From NCBI GenBank assembly GCA_023388195.1, contig JAEWGR010000056.1:10153-74152 (forward strand): a stretch of DNA of 64,000 nt, read 5' to 3'. Source of the stretch: Bacillota bacterium. GTDB taxonomy: Bacteria; Bacillota; Negativicutes; Sporomusales; Sporomusaceae. The translations under genes and the position numbers were made by a program. The notes beneath the pieces are model-generated. The model saw only the letters and a program-made list of their open reading frames with translations, was not told the origin of the DNA and did no database searches. Position 1 is the first letter of the stretch, and the number at the start of each line of letters is the position of its first letter. This document shows positions 49,274 to 57,771 of the stretch, one piece after another.

Positions 49274-49957
49274 GTGGAGAGGCGATTGGTACCGATTAAA
49301 TTAGACAGCTACAAACCGCTACGGGAGGTTGTGGCTGAAACGCTTAGAGAAGCGATTGTAAGTGGCACGTTGAAGCCCGGCGAGCGTCTTATGGAGATTC
49401 AATTGGCTGAAGAACTGGGGGTTAGCCGGACACCGGTCCGTGAAGCAATCAGAAAACTGGAGCTGGAAGGTTTTGTGGTGATGATTCCCCGGCGGGGGAC
49501 CTATGTGGCTGATCTGTCGATCAAAGATATAAATGAGGTATTTGAAATCCGGACAGCCCTTGATGTGCTGGCAGCCGGCCTGGCTGTTGAGCGCATTACC
49601 GAGGATGAACTTGAGCAACTCGAACGTCTGCTGGTCGAGATTGGCGAATTGATTGAAGAGGACGATGCCGATAAAATCGTAGAATCTGACAGCCAGTTCC
49701 ATGATATTTTATACAGAGCCAGCCGGAATGACCGTTTAGTGGGCATTATTAATAATCTCAGAGAGCAGTTCACCCGTTTTCGTTCCATCTCGATTCAATA
49801 TCCGGGCCGGATGCAGAAATCAGTAGAGGAACACCGGCGTCTGGTGGAAGCGATTGCCAGCCGGGACACTGATCTGGCCCAGCAACTGGCTCGCGAACAT
49901 ATGGAAAACTCAGAGCAGACATTGCTCCAGGATTTGAACGAGCGCCGTCAGACTTAA
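49274..49957 (+). CDS. GntR-family (FadR subfamily) transcriptional regulator
   Basis: A 227-aa regulator. A winged helix-turn-helix at about residues 10-80 (PLREVVAETLREAIVSGTLK, GERLMEIQLAEELGVSRTPV) is joined to a helical FCD ligand domain (EVFEIRTALDVLAAGLAVER, DSQFHDILYRAS, EHRRLVEAI) with the His/Asp residues that bind metal in this subfamily. Effector and targets are unknown. GTG at 49274 follows AAAGGTGGA; it overlaps nothing but starts 2 bp after the ispE stop, so it belongs to that operon. Confidence 0.88.
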   Translation: MERRLVPIKLDSYKPLREVVAETLREAIVSGTLKPGERLMEIQLAEELGVSRTPVREAIRKLELEGFVVMIPRRGTYVADLSIKDINEVFEIRTALDVLAAGLAVERITEDELEQLERLLVEIGELIEEDDADKIVESDSQFHDILYRASRNDRLVGIINNLREQFTRFRSISIQYPGRMQKSVEEHRRLVEAIASRDTDLAQQLAREHMENSEQTLLQDLNERRQT

Positions 49958-49981
49958 ATTCTCGAAGGGGTGTACTAACAC

Positions 49982-50740
49982 ATGTATGATGCTATAATCC
50001 TAGCTGGTGGCGAAAACAGTGAACATCTAAACCGCTATACGTCCCAGCCTTACGAGGCGATGATTGATATTGCCGGTAAACCAATGGTTGAACTTGTAGC
50101 CAGTGCTCTGGCGGCCAGTTCACAGGTATCGCGCATTTTTATTGCCGGTCCGGTTGGTGAATTGGCTACATGCTCCTTTCCGGACAAAGCAGTCATTGTG
50201 GCTGGCGGTCGGACAATTATCGAAACCATCAGCTTAGGGATGAAGGCATTAGGACATGAGAATCTGACACTGGTCGTGACGGCCGACATTCCCCTGCTGA
50301 CGCCGACGGCTGTCGAGGATTTTCTGTCACAGTGCGCCGGTATACAGGCCGAGTTATATTACCCTATCGTTACCCGCCGCAACCATGAACACCGCTTTCC
50401 GGGAAATAAACGCACTTTTGTGCGCTTACGGGAAGGGACTTTTACCGGGGGAAACATTTTTTTGGTTGACCCCAAAATAGTGACCCGGTGTATGGCAGTG
50501 GCGGAAAGAATTATTGCAAATCGTAAGAATCCGTTTAAGTTATGCTGCTTGTTAGGCTGGACTTTTGTTGTGCAGTTTCTTTTTGGCCGGCTCAAACTAA
50601 AGCAAGTGGAAAAAAGAGCAGGCGATATTTTGGGGATCAAGGGTGCGGTAATTCAATCGCAATATGCAGAACTCGGCATCGATGTGGACAAACCCAGTGA
50701 TTTGGAATTAGTACGGAGCTGTTTTATACAAAGTCTTTAA
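49982..50740 (+). CDS. MobA-like NTP transferase domain protein
   Basis: A 252-aa nucleotidyltransferase fold: AIILAGGENSEHLN at residues 4-17, YEAMIDIAGKPMVELVASAL, and VTADIPLLTP (about 98-107) carrying the metal-binding Asp. The MobA/IspD-type N-terminal motif lacks the usual GxGTR triphosphate loop (here GGENSEHLN), so the donor nucleotide is uncertain. The C-terminal third (RKNPFKLCCLLGWTFVVQFL) is hydrophobic and peculiar to this subgroup. Function not assigned. It is 24 bp after the GntR gene. Confidence 0.75.
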   Translation: MYDAIILAGGENSEHLNRYTSQPYEAMIDIAGKPMVELVASALAASSQVSRIFIAGPVGELATCSFPDKAVIVAGGRTIIETISLGMKALGHENLTLVVTADIPLLTPTAVEDFLSQCAGIQAELYYPIVTRRNHEHRFPGNKRTFVRLREGTFTGGNIFLVDPKIVTRCMAVAERIIANRKNPFKLCCLLGWTFVVQFLFGRLKLKQVEKRAGDILGIKGAVIQSQYAELGIDVDKPSDLELVRSCFIQSL

Positions 50741-50744
50741 TAAG

Positions 50745-50766
50745 ACGCGGGTAATCCGCGTTTTTT
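50745..50766 (+). terminator. terminator after the NTP transferase gene
   Basis: ACGCGG and CCGCGT form a 6-bp stem with a 5-nt loop, followed by a run of T. Confidence 0.75.
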
Positions 50767-50773
50767 GCTGTCT

Positions 50774-50852
50774 GCCAGAGTATAATAAATTTCTGTGGAC
50801 ACAAGGCTTGTGACGACATTCCGAGGGGCTTGGCACAGTCAAGTCTTTTTTT
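50774..50852 (+). repeat. dispersed intergenic element, copy D1
   Basis: A degenerate copy: GCCAGAGTATAATAAATTTC, TGTGGACACAAGGCTTGTGA, CGAGGGGCTTGGCACAGTC and AAGTCTTTTTTTG. It lies immediately before D2. Confidence 0.6.
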
Positions 50853-50853
50853 G

Positions 50854-50957
50854 ACCTACCAGAATTTACAATAAAATTCTGTGGATATAAGAAACGACGA
50901 AGGCTTCTGCCGGCGCCCTGAAGGACTTGGCACAAGCCCAGTCTTTTTTATTTTTTT
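50854..50957 (+). repeat. dispersed intergenic element, copy D2
   Basis: The most complete copy. The 5' module (CCTACCAGAATTTACAATAA, then AATTCTGTGGATATAAGAA) matches copy A. The 3' module (CGAAGGCTTCTGCCGGCGCC, then GGACTTGGCACAAGCCCAGT) matches C1 and C2. It ends in a long T-run. The remaining 50958-51056 is the purR leader. Confidence 0.75.
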
Positions 50958-51056
50958 GTTCCCGGGCAGGAATTGCTGCATCTATAGAGAATGTGAATAA
51001 AAAAATATATTTAGGAGAAAATATTCGGTATTTCCCTGATTGTGGAGGCAGTAAGA

Positions 51057-51875
51057 ATGGATAAAGTACGGAAAATGGAGAGGGTATCTGCATTAACCAA
51101 GTTGATTGCAGACAGGCCCCGGCATTTGTTTTCACTCAGTCAGTTTAGCGAGCTGTTTGGTGCTGCTAAATCAACAATCTGTGAAGATATTACCACCATA
51201 AAGGAAACACTGGGACATTTCGGGCTGGGAACCATTGAGACTGTCGCGGGGGCAGCCGGTGGAATACGGTTTATTCCTGCTGTATCGCCCCGGGAGACTG
51301 ATAAACTGCTAAATGAACTGGCCCAGCGTCTGGCTGAGCCGGATCGCATTATTCCCGGCGGTTTTTTGTATATGTCAGATTTACTGTTTACCCCTCATTT
51401 AATGGTCAAAGTAGGCGAGATATTTATGGAACGTTTGGCCCATTTATCGCCTGACTATATCCTGACAGTTGAGACTAAGGGGATCCCACTGGCTTTTATG
51501 ACTGCACGGGCCTTTGACTTGCCGTTGATTACTGTGCGGCGCGGCAGCAAGGTAACAGAGGGTTCGGCGGTTAGTATCAACTATGTAACCGGATCGTACA
51601 AGCGCATTCAGTCTATGTCGCTGCCTAAGCGGGCTCTGCCGGCCGGTGCCAAAGTGCTGATTATCGATGACTTTATGAAGGCCGGCGGCACTGCCCGGGG
51701 GATGGTAGATTTGGCCCAGGAGGTAGGGGCTAAAGTGTGTGGTATTGGGGTGCTTGTGGCTACAGCGGAGCCGGAACCCAAATTAGTGGAAGACTATCTG
51801 GCCTTGCTTATTTTACATGAGGTACATGAACATACTAAAGTAACAGATATCAGGCCGGTGCTCACAACCGGCTAA
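51057..51875 (+). CDS. purR: PurR-type purine operon repressor
   Basis: A 272-aa protein: an N-terminal winged helix (ERVSALTKLIADRPRHLFSL, AAKSTICEDITTIKETL) joined to a phosphoribosyltransferase domain with the PRPP loop VLIIDDFMKAGGTARGM around 204-220. Gram-positive PurR binds DNA and is released by PRPP. The length matches Bacillus PurR (285 aa). GGAGG sits 8 nt before the ATG. It adjoins the ilvA-like gene. Confidence 0.93.
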   Translation: MDKVRKMERVSALTKLIADRPRHLFSLSQFSELFGAAKSTICEDITTIKETLGHFGLGTIETVAGAAGGIRFIPAVSPRETDKLLNELAQRLAEPDRIIPGGFLYMSDLLFTPHLMVKVGEIFMERLAHLSPDYILTVETKGIPLAFMTARAFDLPLITVRRGSKVTEGSAVSINYVTGSYKRIQSMSLPKRALPAGAKVLIIDDFMKAGGTARGMVDLAQEVGAKVCGIGVLVATAEPEPKLVEDYLALLILHEVHEHTKVTDIRPVLTTG

Positions 51876-51930
51876 TGTGATCTTACGGGCTGTTAGCGCA
51901 GGCCCCATTAGCGTTAAAGGGGGAAGACAG

Positions 51931-53151
51931 GTGTTTAGTACTATGACCGGTGTAACACTGTCAGATATTGAGAAAGCCAGGGAAGCGCTGGCTGGAGTTA
52001 TTCATCACACTACTCTTGACCGCAGCAGTACGTTTAGTTCGTTGGCAAGCAGTGAGGTTTATTTAAAATTAGAAAACCTGCAGAAAACCGGATCGTTCAA
52101 GATCCGGGGCGCCTATAATAAAATTAAGCATTTAACCCCGGAGGAAAAACAGCGCGGGGTTATTGCTGCTTCCGCCGGCAATCATGCCCAAGGCGTTGCT
52201 TATGGGGCCAGGGCAGCCGGTATTAAGGCCACGATTGTTATGCCGGAGATTGCGCCGTTGGCTAAAATAACGGCTACCCGGGGTTATGGGGCTGAGGTTG
52301 TTCTGGCCGGCGGCGTCTATGATGAAGCCTATGCCAAAGCGCTGGAACTGCAGGCCGAAACCGGACAGACATTCATCCATGCTTTTAACGATCATGCCGT
52401 TATCGCCGGGCAAGGGACAATTGGTCTGGAAATTTTAGAGGACCTGGAAGATGTCGATGCTATTGTCGTGCCTATTGGCGGGGGGGGTTTGATTGCCGGT
52501 ATTGCTGTGGCCGTAAAAGAATTGGCCCCCCATGTAAAAGTGTATGGTGTGCAGGCTCAGGGAGCGCCGGCCATGTATATGTCCAAAAAGGCGCATGCTA
52601 TTAAAACGACCAGGGACGCGGAAACGTTTGCTGATGGTATTGCTGTCAAAATTCCTGGAGACTTGACTTTTGAACTGATCGAAAGATATGTGGACGATAT
52701 TGTTGTCATTGATGATGAAGCAATTGCCGGCACAATTCTGATGTTGTTAGAGCGGGCCAAGCTGATGGTTGAAGGTGCCGGGGCGATTAGTCTTGCAGCT
52801 ATTTTACATGATAAGATTCCGGCAAAGGGCAAGCTTGTCAGTGTAATCTCCGGTGGCAATGTTGACGTCAATTTTATATCCCGCATAATTGAACGTGGTC
52901 TGGTAAAGGCCGGCCGGCGTGTGCGTCTTCAGACTGTTGTCGTAGACCGGCCGGGCAGCCTGCAGCGGCTGCTGGCTGTCATTGCCAGGCTGCAGGCCAA
53001 TGTTTTATATGTTTCCCATGACCGGGTTGAGCGGCACGTGCCCTTGGGCCAGGCGGTTGTCGAGATCGGGCTGGAGACGAGAGATGTTCTTCATACAGAG
53101 CACATAATGGCTTCCCTGCGTCAGGAACAGTATAAGGTGGACATTATTTAA
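51931..53151 (+). CDS. ilvA: threonine ammonia-lyase, TdcB/IlvA type with ACT domain
   Basis: A 406-aa PLP enzyme of fold type II. The PLP lysine is in NLQKTGSFKIRGAYNKI (about residue 52), ASAGNHAQGVAYGA follows, and the phosphate-binding loop is PIGGGGLIAGIA (about 180-191). The C-terminal 75 residues (VVVDRPGSLQRLLAVIARLQ) form an ACT-like domain. It deaminates threonine to 2-oxobutyrate. The single short ACT domain is typical of the catabolic type. GTG at 51931 with GGGGG 8 nt upstream was chosen; a longer frame begins 2 bp after purR without a site. Confidence 0.9.
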   Translation: MFSTMTGVTLSDIEKAREALAGVIHHTTLDRSSTFSSLASSEVYLKLENLQKTGSFKIRGAYNKIKHLTPEEKQRGVIAASAGNHAQGVAYGARAAGIKATIVMPEIAPLAKITATRGYGAEVVLAGGVYDEAYAKALELQAETGQTFIHAFNDHAVIAGQGTIGLEILEDLEDVDAIVVPIGGGGLIAGIAVAVKELAPHVKVYGVQAQGAPAMYMSKKAHAIKTTRDAETFADGIAVKIPGDLTFELIERYVDDIVVIDDEAIAGTILMLLERAKLMVEGAGAISLAAILHDKIPAKGKLVSVISGGNVDVNFISRIIERGLVKAGRRVRLQTVVVDRPGSLQRLLAVIARLQANVLYVSHDRVERHVPLGQAVVEIGLETRDVLHTEHIMASLRQEQYKVDII

Positions 53152-53285
53152 CGGCTGCGCTGAGGCAAAAGCTGGTTTATTTGCATACCTTAGAGGAATA
53201 TGAAATTTTGTGTCGAAGGGATATTACTTGTTCCAAATTGAGCAATCCTGATCGTTTAACAACCGTCGGGAATGGAGGTATATAG

Positions 53286-54653
53286 ATGTCTGATTTGATG
53301 ACCATCATCCTCGCAGCTGGTAAAGGCACTCGCATGAAGTCGGCGTTGCCCAAGGTGTTACACCAGGTTGGTGGTAAATCCATGGTACAGCAGGTACTTG
53401 ATGCCGCCAAGTACGCCGGTGCCGTTAAGAATGTTGTTGTCATTGGTTTTGGCGCTCAAAACGTAGCCGATGCACTGGCCGGCCAGGCCGAATTTGTTGT
53501 TCAGACAGAACAACTTGGTACCGGACATGCTGTGATGCAGGCCAGGCAGCAACTGGAGGTATTTGCTGGTACGGTCATGGTATTATGCGGGGATACCCCC
53601 CTTTTGACCGGAGCACTTTTGGAAAAAATGTATGACGAGCATTGCCGAGTCCAGGCTGCGGCGACGGTACTTACTGCAGTTATGCCTGATCCGGCCGGCT
53701 ATGGACGGGTAATCCGCAATCCTGCGGGCCAGGTTGTCAAAATCGTTGAGCACAAAGACGCTGCTCCGGACGAACTGGCAGTACATGAGGTTAATACTGG
53801 TATCTATTGTTTTGATGCCAAAGAACTGCTGCGAGCGTTGGATGGTTTGACCTGTAATAACGCCCAAGGCGAGTACTATCTTACAGATGTTGTCGCGATT
53901 TTAAACAGCAACCAGCATAAGGTATGGGCAGTCGCAGCCCCTGATTACCATGAGACTTTGGGAATAAACTCCCGGTCCCAGCTGGCTGAGGCGGAAGGAA
54001 TAATCAGACGCCGGCAACTGGAATTGCTCATGGACAATGGCGTTACAATCATGGATCCGGCAAGTACCTTTATTGACGCTCAGGTTGAGATCGGGCCTGA
54101 CAGTATTGTCTACCCTTTTACCTGGATAGAAGGCAATAGTAAAATTGGCTCCAACACTGTGCTCGGCCCTAATAGCCGCATTGTGAATACCGTGATCGGC
54201 AATCGGTCAACCGTGCATTTTACTTATGCCCATGACTGCGTAATCGGTGAGGATGTAACGGTAGGGCCTTATGTTCATTTACGGCCAAACACGGACATAA
54301 AAAATGGCGTTAAAATCGGCAATTTTGTAGAAGTAAAAAATACAGTTGTCGGCGAAAAGAGTAAAATACCGCATCTTAGTTATATCGGCGACACCGATAT
54401 GGGGGCTGGTGTAAATATCGGCTCAGGTACGATTACCGTTAATTATGATGGCAAGCATAAACACCGCACAACTATCGAGGATGGGGCATTTATTGGCTGC
54501 AATACTAATCTGGTAGCACCTGTCACTGTCGGTCGCGGCTCTTATATTGCGGCAGGTTCAACAATTACCAAAAACGTTCCCCCCGGGTCATTGGGAGTAG
54601 CGCGCTCACGCCAGAGCAATCTGGAAGGCTGGGCGGAAAAACAGCGGAGGTAA
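53286..54653 (+). CDS. glmU: bifunctional N-acetylglucosamine-1-phosphate uridyltransferase / glucosamine-1-phosphate acetyltransferase
   Basis: A 455-aa enzyme. The N-terminal pyrophosphorylase has ILAAGKGTRMKSALPKVLH (residues 8-26), QLGTGHAV and LCGDTPLLT. The C-terminal left-handed beta helix (about 250-445) has the acetyltransferase residues in THRTTIEDG-like NYDGKHKHRTTIEDGAFIG and GSYIAAGSTITKNVP. It makes UDP-GlcNAc for peptidoglycan. GGAGGT precedes the ATG. Bacillus has spoVG just upstream; it is absent here, and 53152-53285 holds no gene. Confidence 0.95.
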   Translation: MSDLMTIILAAGKGTRMKSALPKVLHQVGGKSMVQQVLDAAKYAGAVKNVVVIGFGAQNVADALAGQAEFVVQTEQLGTGHAVMQARQQLEVFAGTVMVLCGDTPLLTGALLEKMYDEHCRVQAAATVLTAVMPDPAGYGRVIRNPAGQVVKIVEHKDAAPDELAVHEVNTGIYCFDAKELLRALDGLTCNNAQGEYYLTDVVAILNSNQHKVWAVAAPDYHETLGINSRSQLAEAEGIIRRRQLELLMDNGVTIMDPASTFIDAQVEIGPDSIVYPFTWIEGNSKIGSNTVLGPNSRIVNTVIGNRSTVHFTYAHDCVIGEDVTVGPYVHLRPNTDIKNGVKIGNFVEVKNTVVGEKSKIPHLSYIGDTDMGAGVNIGSGTITVNYDGKHKHRTTIEDGAFIGCNTNLVAPVTVGRGSYIAAGSTITKNVPPGSLGVARSRQSNLEGWAEKQRR

Positions 54654-54659
54654 GAAAAA

Positions 54660-55607
54660 GTGGAAGATACGAAACGGTTACGAATATTCAGTGGGAATGC
54701 CAATCCGGCATTAGCTCAGGAAATTGCAGCCTATCTTGGTTTGACTGTGGGCGATGCGTTTGTGGGCAGGTTTAATAATGGTGAGATTCAGGTTATGATT
54801 GATGAAAGTGTGCGCGGCACAGACGTCTTTATCGTTCAGCCGACAAGTTTCCCGGTTAACGATAATATGATGGAATTATTAATTATGATTGATGCTGTCA
54901 AACGGGCATCGGCTAGAAATATTACTGCAGTTATTCCTTATTATGCATATGCCCGCCAGGATAGAAAAACCCGCGGCCGGGAACCTATTTCAGCCAAATT
55001 GATGGCTAATCTCTTAACGGTAGCAGGCGCTACCCGGGTTGTTACCATGGATCTTCATGCCGGTCAGATTCAGGGTTTCTTTGATATTCCTGTGGATAAC
55101 CTGCCGGGTGTGCCTACCCTGGCTGAATATATTATGTCTTTGCAACTGGAAGACCTTGTCGTTGTATCCCCTGATCTGGGCGGTGTTTCGCGGGCCCGGC
55201 TGTTTGCCGACCGCATGCATGCGCCGATTGCCATTATTGAAAAGCGCCGGCCGGCTCCAGGGGTAGCTGAGGTAATGAACCTGATTGGCAATGTCGAGGG
55301 AAAAACGGCTGTTATTGTCGATGATATTGTTGATACGGCCGGCTCACTGACTGAAGGGGCTAACGCCCTGTCCCGCATGGGCGCCAAAGCGGTATACGCC
55401 TGCTGTACTCACGCCGTGTTGAGTGACCCGGCGGTAGAGCGGATCCAAAAATCGAATATTACCGAACTTATTGTTACTAATACTATTCCTATGTCGGAAG
55501 CAAAATCCAGCCCTAAGATTAAAGTATTGTCGGTTGCCCCGCTCCTGGGTGAGGCGATTATCCGGATTTTCGGTGAACTGTCTGTCAGTAAGTTATTTGA
55601 CGATTAA
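54660..55607 (+). CDS. prs: ribose-phosphate pyrophosphokinase (PRPP synthetase)
   Basis: A 315-aa class I enzyme: LRIFSGNANPALAQEIAAYL near the start, RVFIVQPT-like DVFIVQPTSFPVNDNMMELL, YYAYARQDRKTRGREPISAK (ATP site, about 97-115) and the PRPP loop VIVDDIVDTAGSL (about 219-231). It makes PRPP for nucleotides. The start is GTG after CGGAGG at 9-nt spacing, 6 bp past glmU, so the two genes form an operon. Confidence 0.95.
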   Translation: MEDTKRLRIFSGNANPALAQEIAAYLGLTVGDAFVGRFNNGEIQVMIDESVRGTDVFIVQPTSFPVNDNMMELLIMIDAVKRASARNITAVIPYYAYARQDRKTRGREPISAKLMANLLTVAGATRVVTMDLHAGQIQGFFDIPVDNLPGVPTLAEYIMSLQLEDLVVVSPDLGGVSRARLFADRMHAPIAIIEKRRPAPGVAEVMNLIGNVEGKTAVIVDDIVDTAGSLTEGANALSRMGAKAVYACCTHAVLSDPAVERIQKSNITELIVTNTIPMSEAKSSPKIKVLSVAPLLGEAIIRIFGELSVSKLFDD

Positions 55608-55691
55608 AATAGATGGAAATAGTGGCCGCCTGCTTTGGAAGCGCATTTATAAAGACACTGTTGTTTTGGCGAATAAGATATAATGGAGGTC

Positions 55692-55732
55692 ACTTACATA
55701 GGGCGCGACTACTCGCGCCCTATTTGTAAGTA
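55692..55732 (+). terminator. terminator of glmU-prs
   Basis: TTACATAGGGCGCGA and TCGCGCCCTATTTGTAA form a strong stem around CTAC. It ends only a few bases before the start codon of the GNAT gene and lacks a long T-run. Confidence 0.75.
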
Positions 55733-55733
55733 A

Positions 55734-56396
55734 ATGACTATGGACAATTACGCTATTACCCGGGCCCGGGTCACGGACGTCCCGGCTATTGCCAGCCTGT
55801 TTACGGAAAGCTTCATGGATAGTGTGCTTCACCATTGTGGCGGACGTTTACCCAAACCTCAGGCTATGGAGGACGTATTCACTCTGGTGTATACGGCAGA
55901 ACCCGAAGCCGCCCTGATCGCCAGAGAGCGATCGGGAAAGCTTATTGGTTACTGCTTTGCCCCAGTCCGGTTAAACCAACTCTGGATTCAGGCAATTACC
56001 GGCGGCCATCTTGCCAAATGGGCCTGGCGCTGGCTAACGGGTAAGTATGGTTTTGGTCTCCATCCTGTCAAAGTAATTTTCTTAAACAAACTTGCTTTTT
56101 TACGCTCGGCTGCCACACCCGGGAAAGCAGCCAATGCCCGCATTTTATCAGTGGCTGTTTCACCGGCTGCGCGGGGTTTGGGTGTGGCCAGTGCTCTGAT
56201 GGCAGAAGCAGACAGTTATTTCCGGGAGAAGCAGGTAACGCGGGTACGGCTGGAAGTACGGCCGGATAACCGCCCGGCTATCCGGGTGTATGAAAAGTTA
56301 GGCTACTATCCTGGCGGAACTACCTCTGATTCGCAGGGACCCTGGTTGATCATGTTTAAAGATTTTCCTGAAACGGGGTTAAAAACCAATGTTTGA
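55734..56396 (+). CDS. GNAT-family N-acetyltransferase
   Basis: A 220-aa protein with the GNAT core in its second half: RILSVAVSPAARGLGVASAL (acetyl-CoA pyrophosphate loop, about 139-158), then VRLEVRPDNRPAIRVYEKLG, the usual motif B. The N-terminal VTDVPAIASLFTESF is also typical. The substrate is unknown. The start is ATG at 55734 or 55740. Neither has a good ribosome site, and the site region lies in the right arm of the upstream terminator hairpin. Its end overlaps the next gene by 8 bp. Confidence 0.85.
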   Translation: MTMDNYAITRARVTDVPAIASLFTESFMDSVLHHCGGRLPKPQAMEDVFTLVYTAEPEAALIARERSGKLIGYCFAPVRLNQLWIQAITGGHLAKWAWRWLTGKYGFGLHPVKVIFLNKLAFLRSAATPGKAANARILSVAVSPAARGLGVASALMAEADSYFREKQVTRVRLEVRPDNRPAIRVYEKLGYYPGGTTSDSQGPWLIMFKDFPETGLKTNV

Positions 56397-57207
56397 TATA
56401 AAAGTCCGGCTTATCAGTATGCTGGGGCTATTAACAATAGTAGTTATCATTAGCTTGGTTCTTGACTATTTCCGCGTGCTGCGCCGGCCGGTCCGTCTGG
56501 GGCTGGGAATTGCCGTCCTGGGCATTACTGCCGGCTTTGTTCTTACTCTTAACGCAGTGTTGCCGGAGAATCGCTTTTACGGTCCCGTGTTTTCAGAGAT
56601 TCAGACAAGTGAAAAACTGGTGGCGATTACCTTTGATGACGGGCCAAACCCGCCGTACACCGGACAAATACTTGATCTTCTGAAGGAACGGCAAGTTCCG
56701 GCCACCTTCTTTGTTCTGGGGCACAATGTTGCCCAGTACCCTGATTTGACCAGGCGTATTGTTGCCGAAGGACACCAGTTGGGCAACCATACCTACAACC
56801 ATGTGGATCTGCTCAAACTTGACCGGAATGGTGTTGTTGAGGAGATTGAGAAAACCAATCAGGTGATTGCCGCTGCCGTCGGATATGCACCGCATGTTAT
56901 GCGCCCTCCTCACGGTTTCAGAGACGCGGTGGTTATGGACATTATGGCTGAGTATCAATTGAAGGTTGTAGAATGGTCTGTTGCCAGTCGTGACTGGCTG
57001 AATCCAGGGGCAGAGGTCATAGCCGACAGGACACTGCGTAAAGTTAAAAACGGGTCGGTCATTTTGCTGCATGATGGTGACGGCATAGCCGGCAGGTCGC
57101 CGCGCTCCCAGACAGTGGAAGCTGCCAGGCTGATTATTGACAGGTTATTGGCCCAGGGGTACAAGTTTGTTACTGTTGATGAAATTCTTGAGAGTATGGA
57201 GGAGTAG
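56389..57207 (+). CDS. membrane-anchored polysaccharide deacetylase (NodB domain)
   Basis: A 272-aa protein with two N-terminal membrane segments (about 9-27 and 36-55) and an extracytoplasmic NodB domain: AITFDDGPNPPYT (metal Asp, about 81), HQLGNHTYNHVDL (metal His pair), RPPHGFRD and the C-terminal VILLHDGDG. The family deacetylates GlcNAc or MurNAc in peptidoglycan or chitin-like polymers; PdaA-like roles in spore cortex are possible. It overlaps the GNAT gene and lies 1 bp before pth, so the three may be coupled. Confidence 0.9.
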   Translation: MFDIKVRLISMLGLLTIVVIISLVLDYFRVLRRPVRLGLGIAVLGITAGFVLTLNAVLPENRFYGPVFSEIQTSEKLVAITFDDGPNPPYTGQILDLLKERQVPATFFVLGHNVAQYPDLTRRIVAEGHQLGNHTYNHVDLLKLDRNGVVEEIEKTNQVIAAAVGYAPHVMRPPHGFRDAVVMDIMAEYQLKVVEWSVASRDWLNPGAEVIADRTLRKVKNGSVILLHDGDGIAGRSPRSQTVEAARLIIDRLLAQGYKFVTVDEILESMEE

Positions 57208-57208
57208 T

Positions 57209-57769
57209 GTGAAAATTATTGTCGGCCTGGGCAATCCCGGGCAGGAATATGGGGCTACCCGTCATAACGTAGGCTTTATGACTGTTGATAAATTAGCTGA
57301 AAAATGGTCAATTACCACGTGGCGTGAACGGTATAATGGCCTGGTGGCTGAATACCGGGGCGAGGAAACGGTGCTCCTGGTTAAGCCTCAGACCTATATG
57401 AATTTGAGTGGCCGGGCAATAGTGCCGCTGGTTAATTTCTACAAGGTGCAGCTTAACGAGATTACAGTAATCTATGATGACCTTGATTTGCCTGCCGGGC
57501 GGCTTCGCCTCCGGCTGAAAGGCGGCTCAGGCGGCCACCGGGGTATTGAGTCCATGCTTTATGAATTAGGCAATGATGATTTTAACCGGGTACGGATTGG
57601 CATTGGCCGGCCGCCTCAGGGCTGGGAAACCGCCAATTATGTCCTTGGCCGGTTTAACGGTGAGGAAGCACCGGTCATCAGCGAGGCTATCGATCAGGCT
57701 GCCAGTGCGGTAGAATGTATTTTGCAGGAAGGCTTTACGAAAGCCATGAATAAATTTAACAAAGGGTAA
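57209..57769 (+). CDS. pth: peptidyl-tRNA hydrolase
   Basis: A 186-aa enzyme: IIVGLGNPGQEYGATRHNVG at residues 3-22 with the catalytic His in TRHNVGF, KPQTYMNLSG, DDLDLPAGRLRLR and GGSGGHRGIESM. It recycles peptidyl-tRNA released from stalled ribosomes. The GTG start follows GGAGGAG by 5 nt. The Bacillus neighbour ctc is absent between prs and pth. Confidence 0.95.
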   Translation: MKIIVGLGNPGQEYGATRHNVGFMTVDKLAEKWSITTWRERYNGLVAEYRGEETVLLVKPQTYMNLSGRAIVPLVNFYKVQLNEITVIYDDLDLPAGRLRLRLKGGSGGHRGIESMLYELGNDDFNRVRIGIGRPPQGWETANYVLGRFNGEEAPVISEAIDQAASAVECILQEGFTKAMNKFNKG

Positions 57770-57771
57770 AA

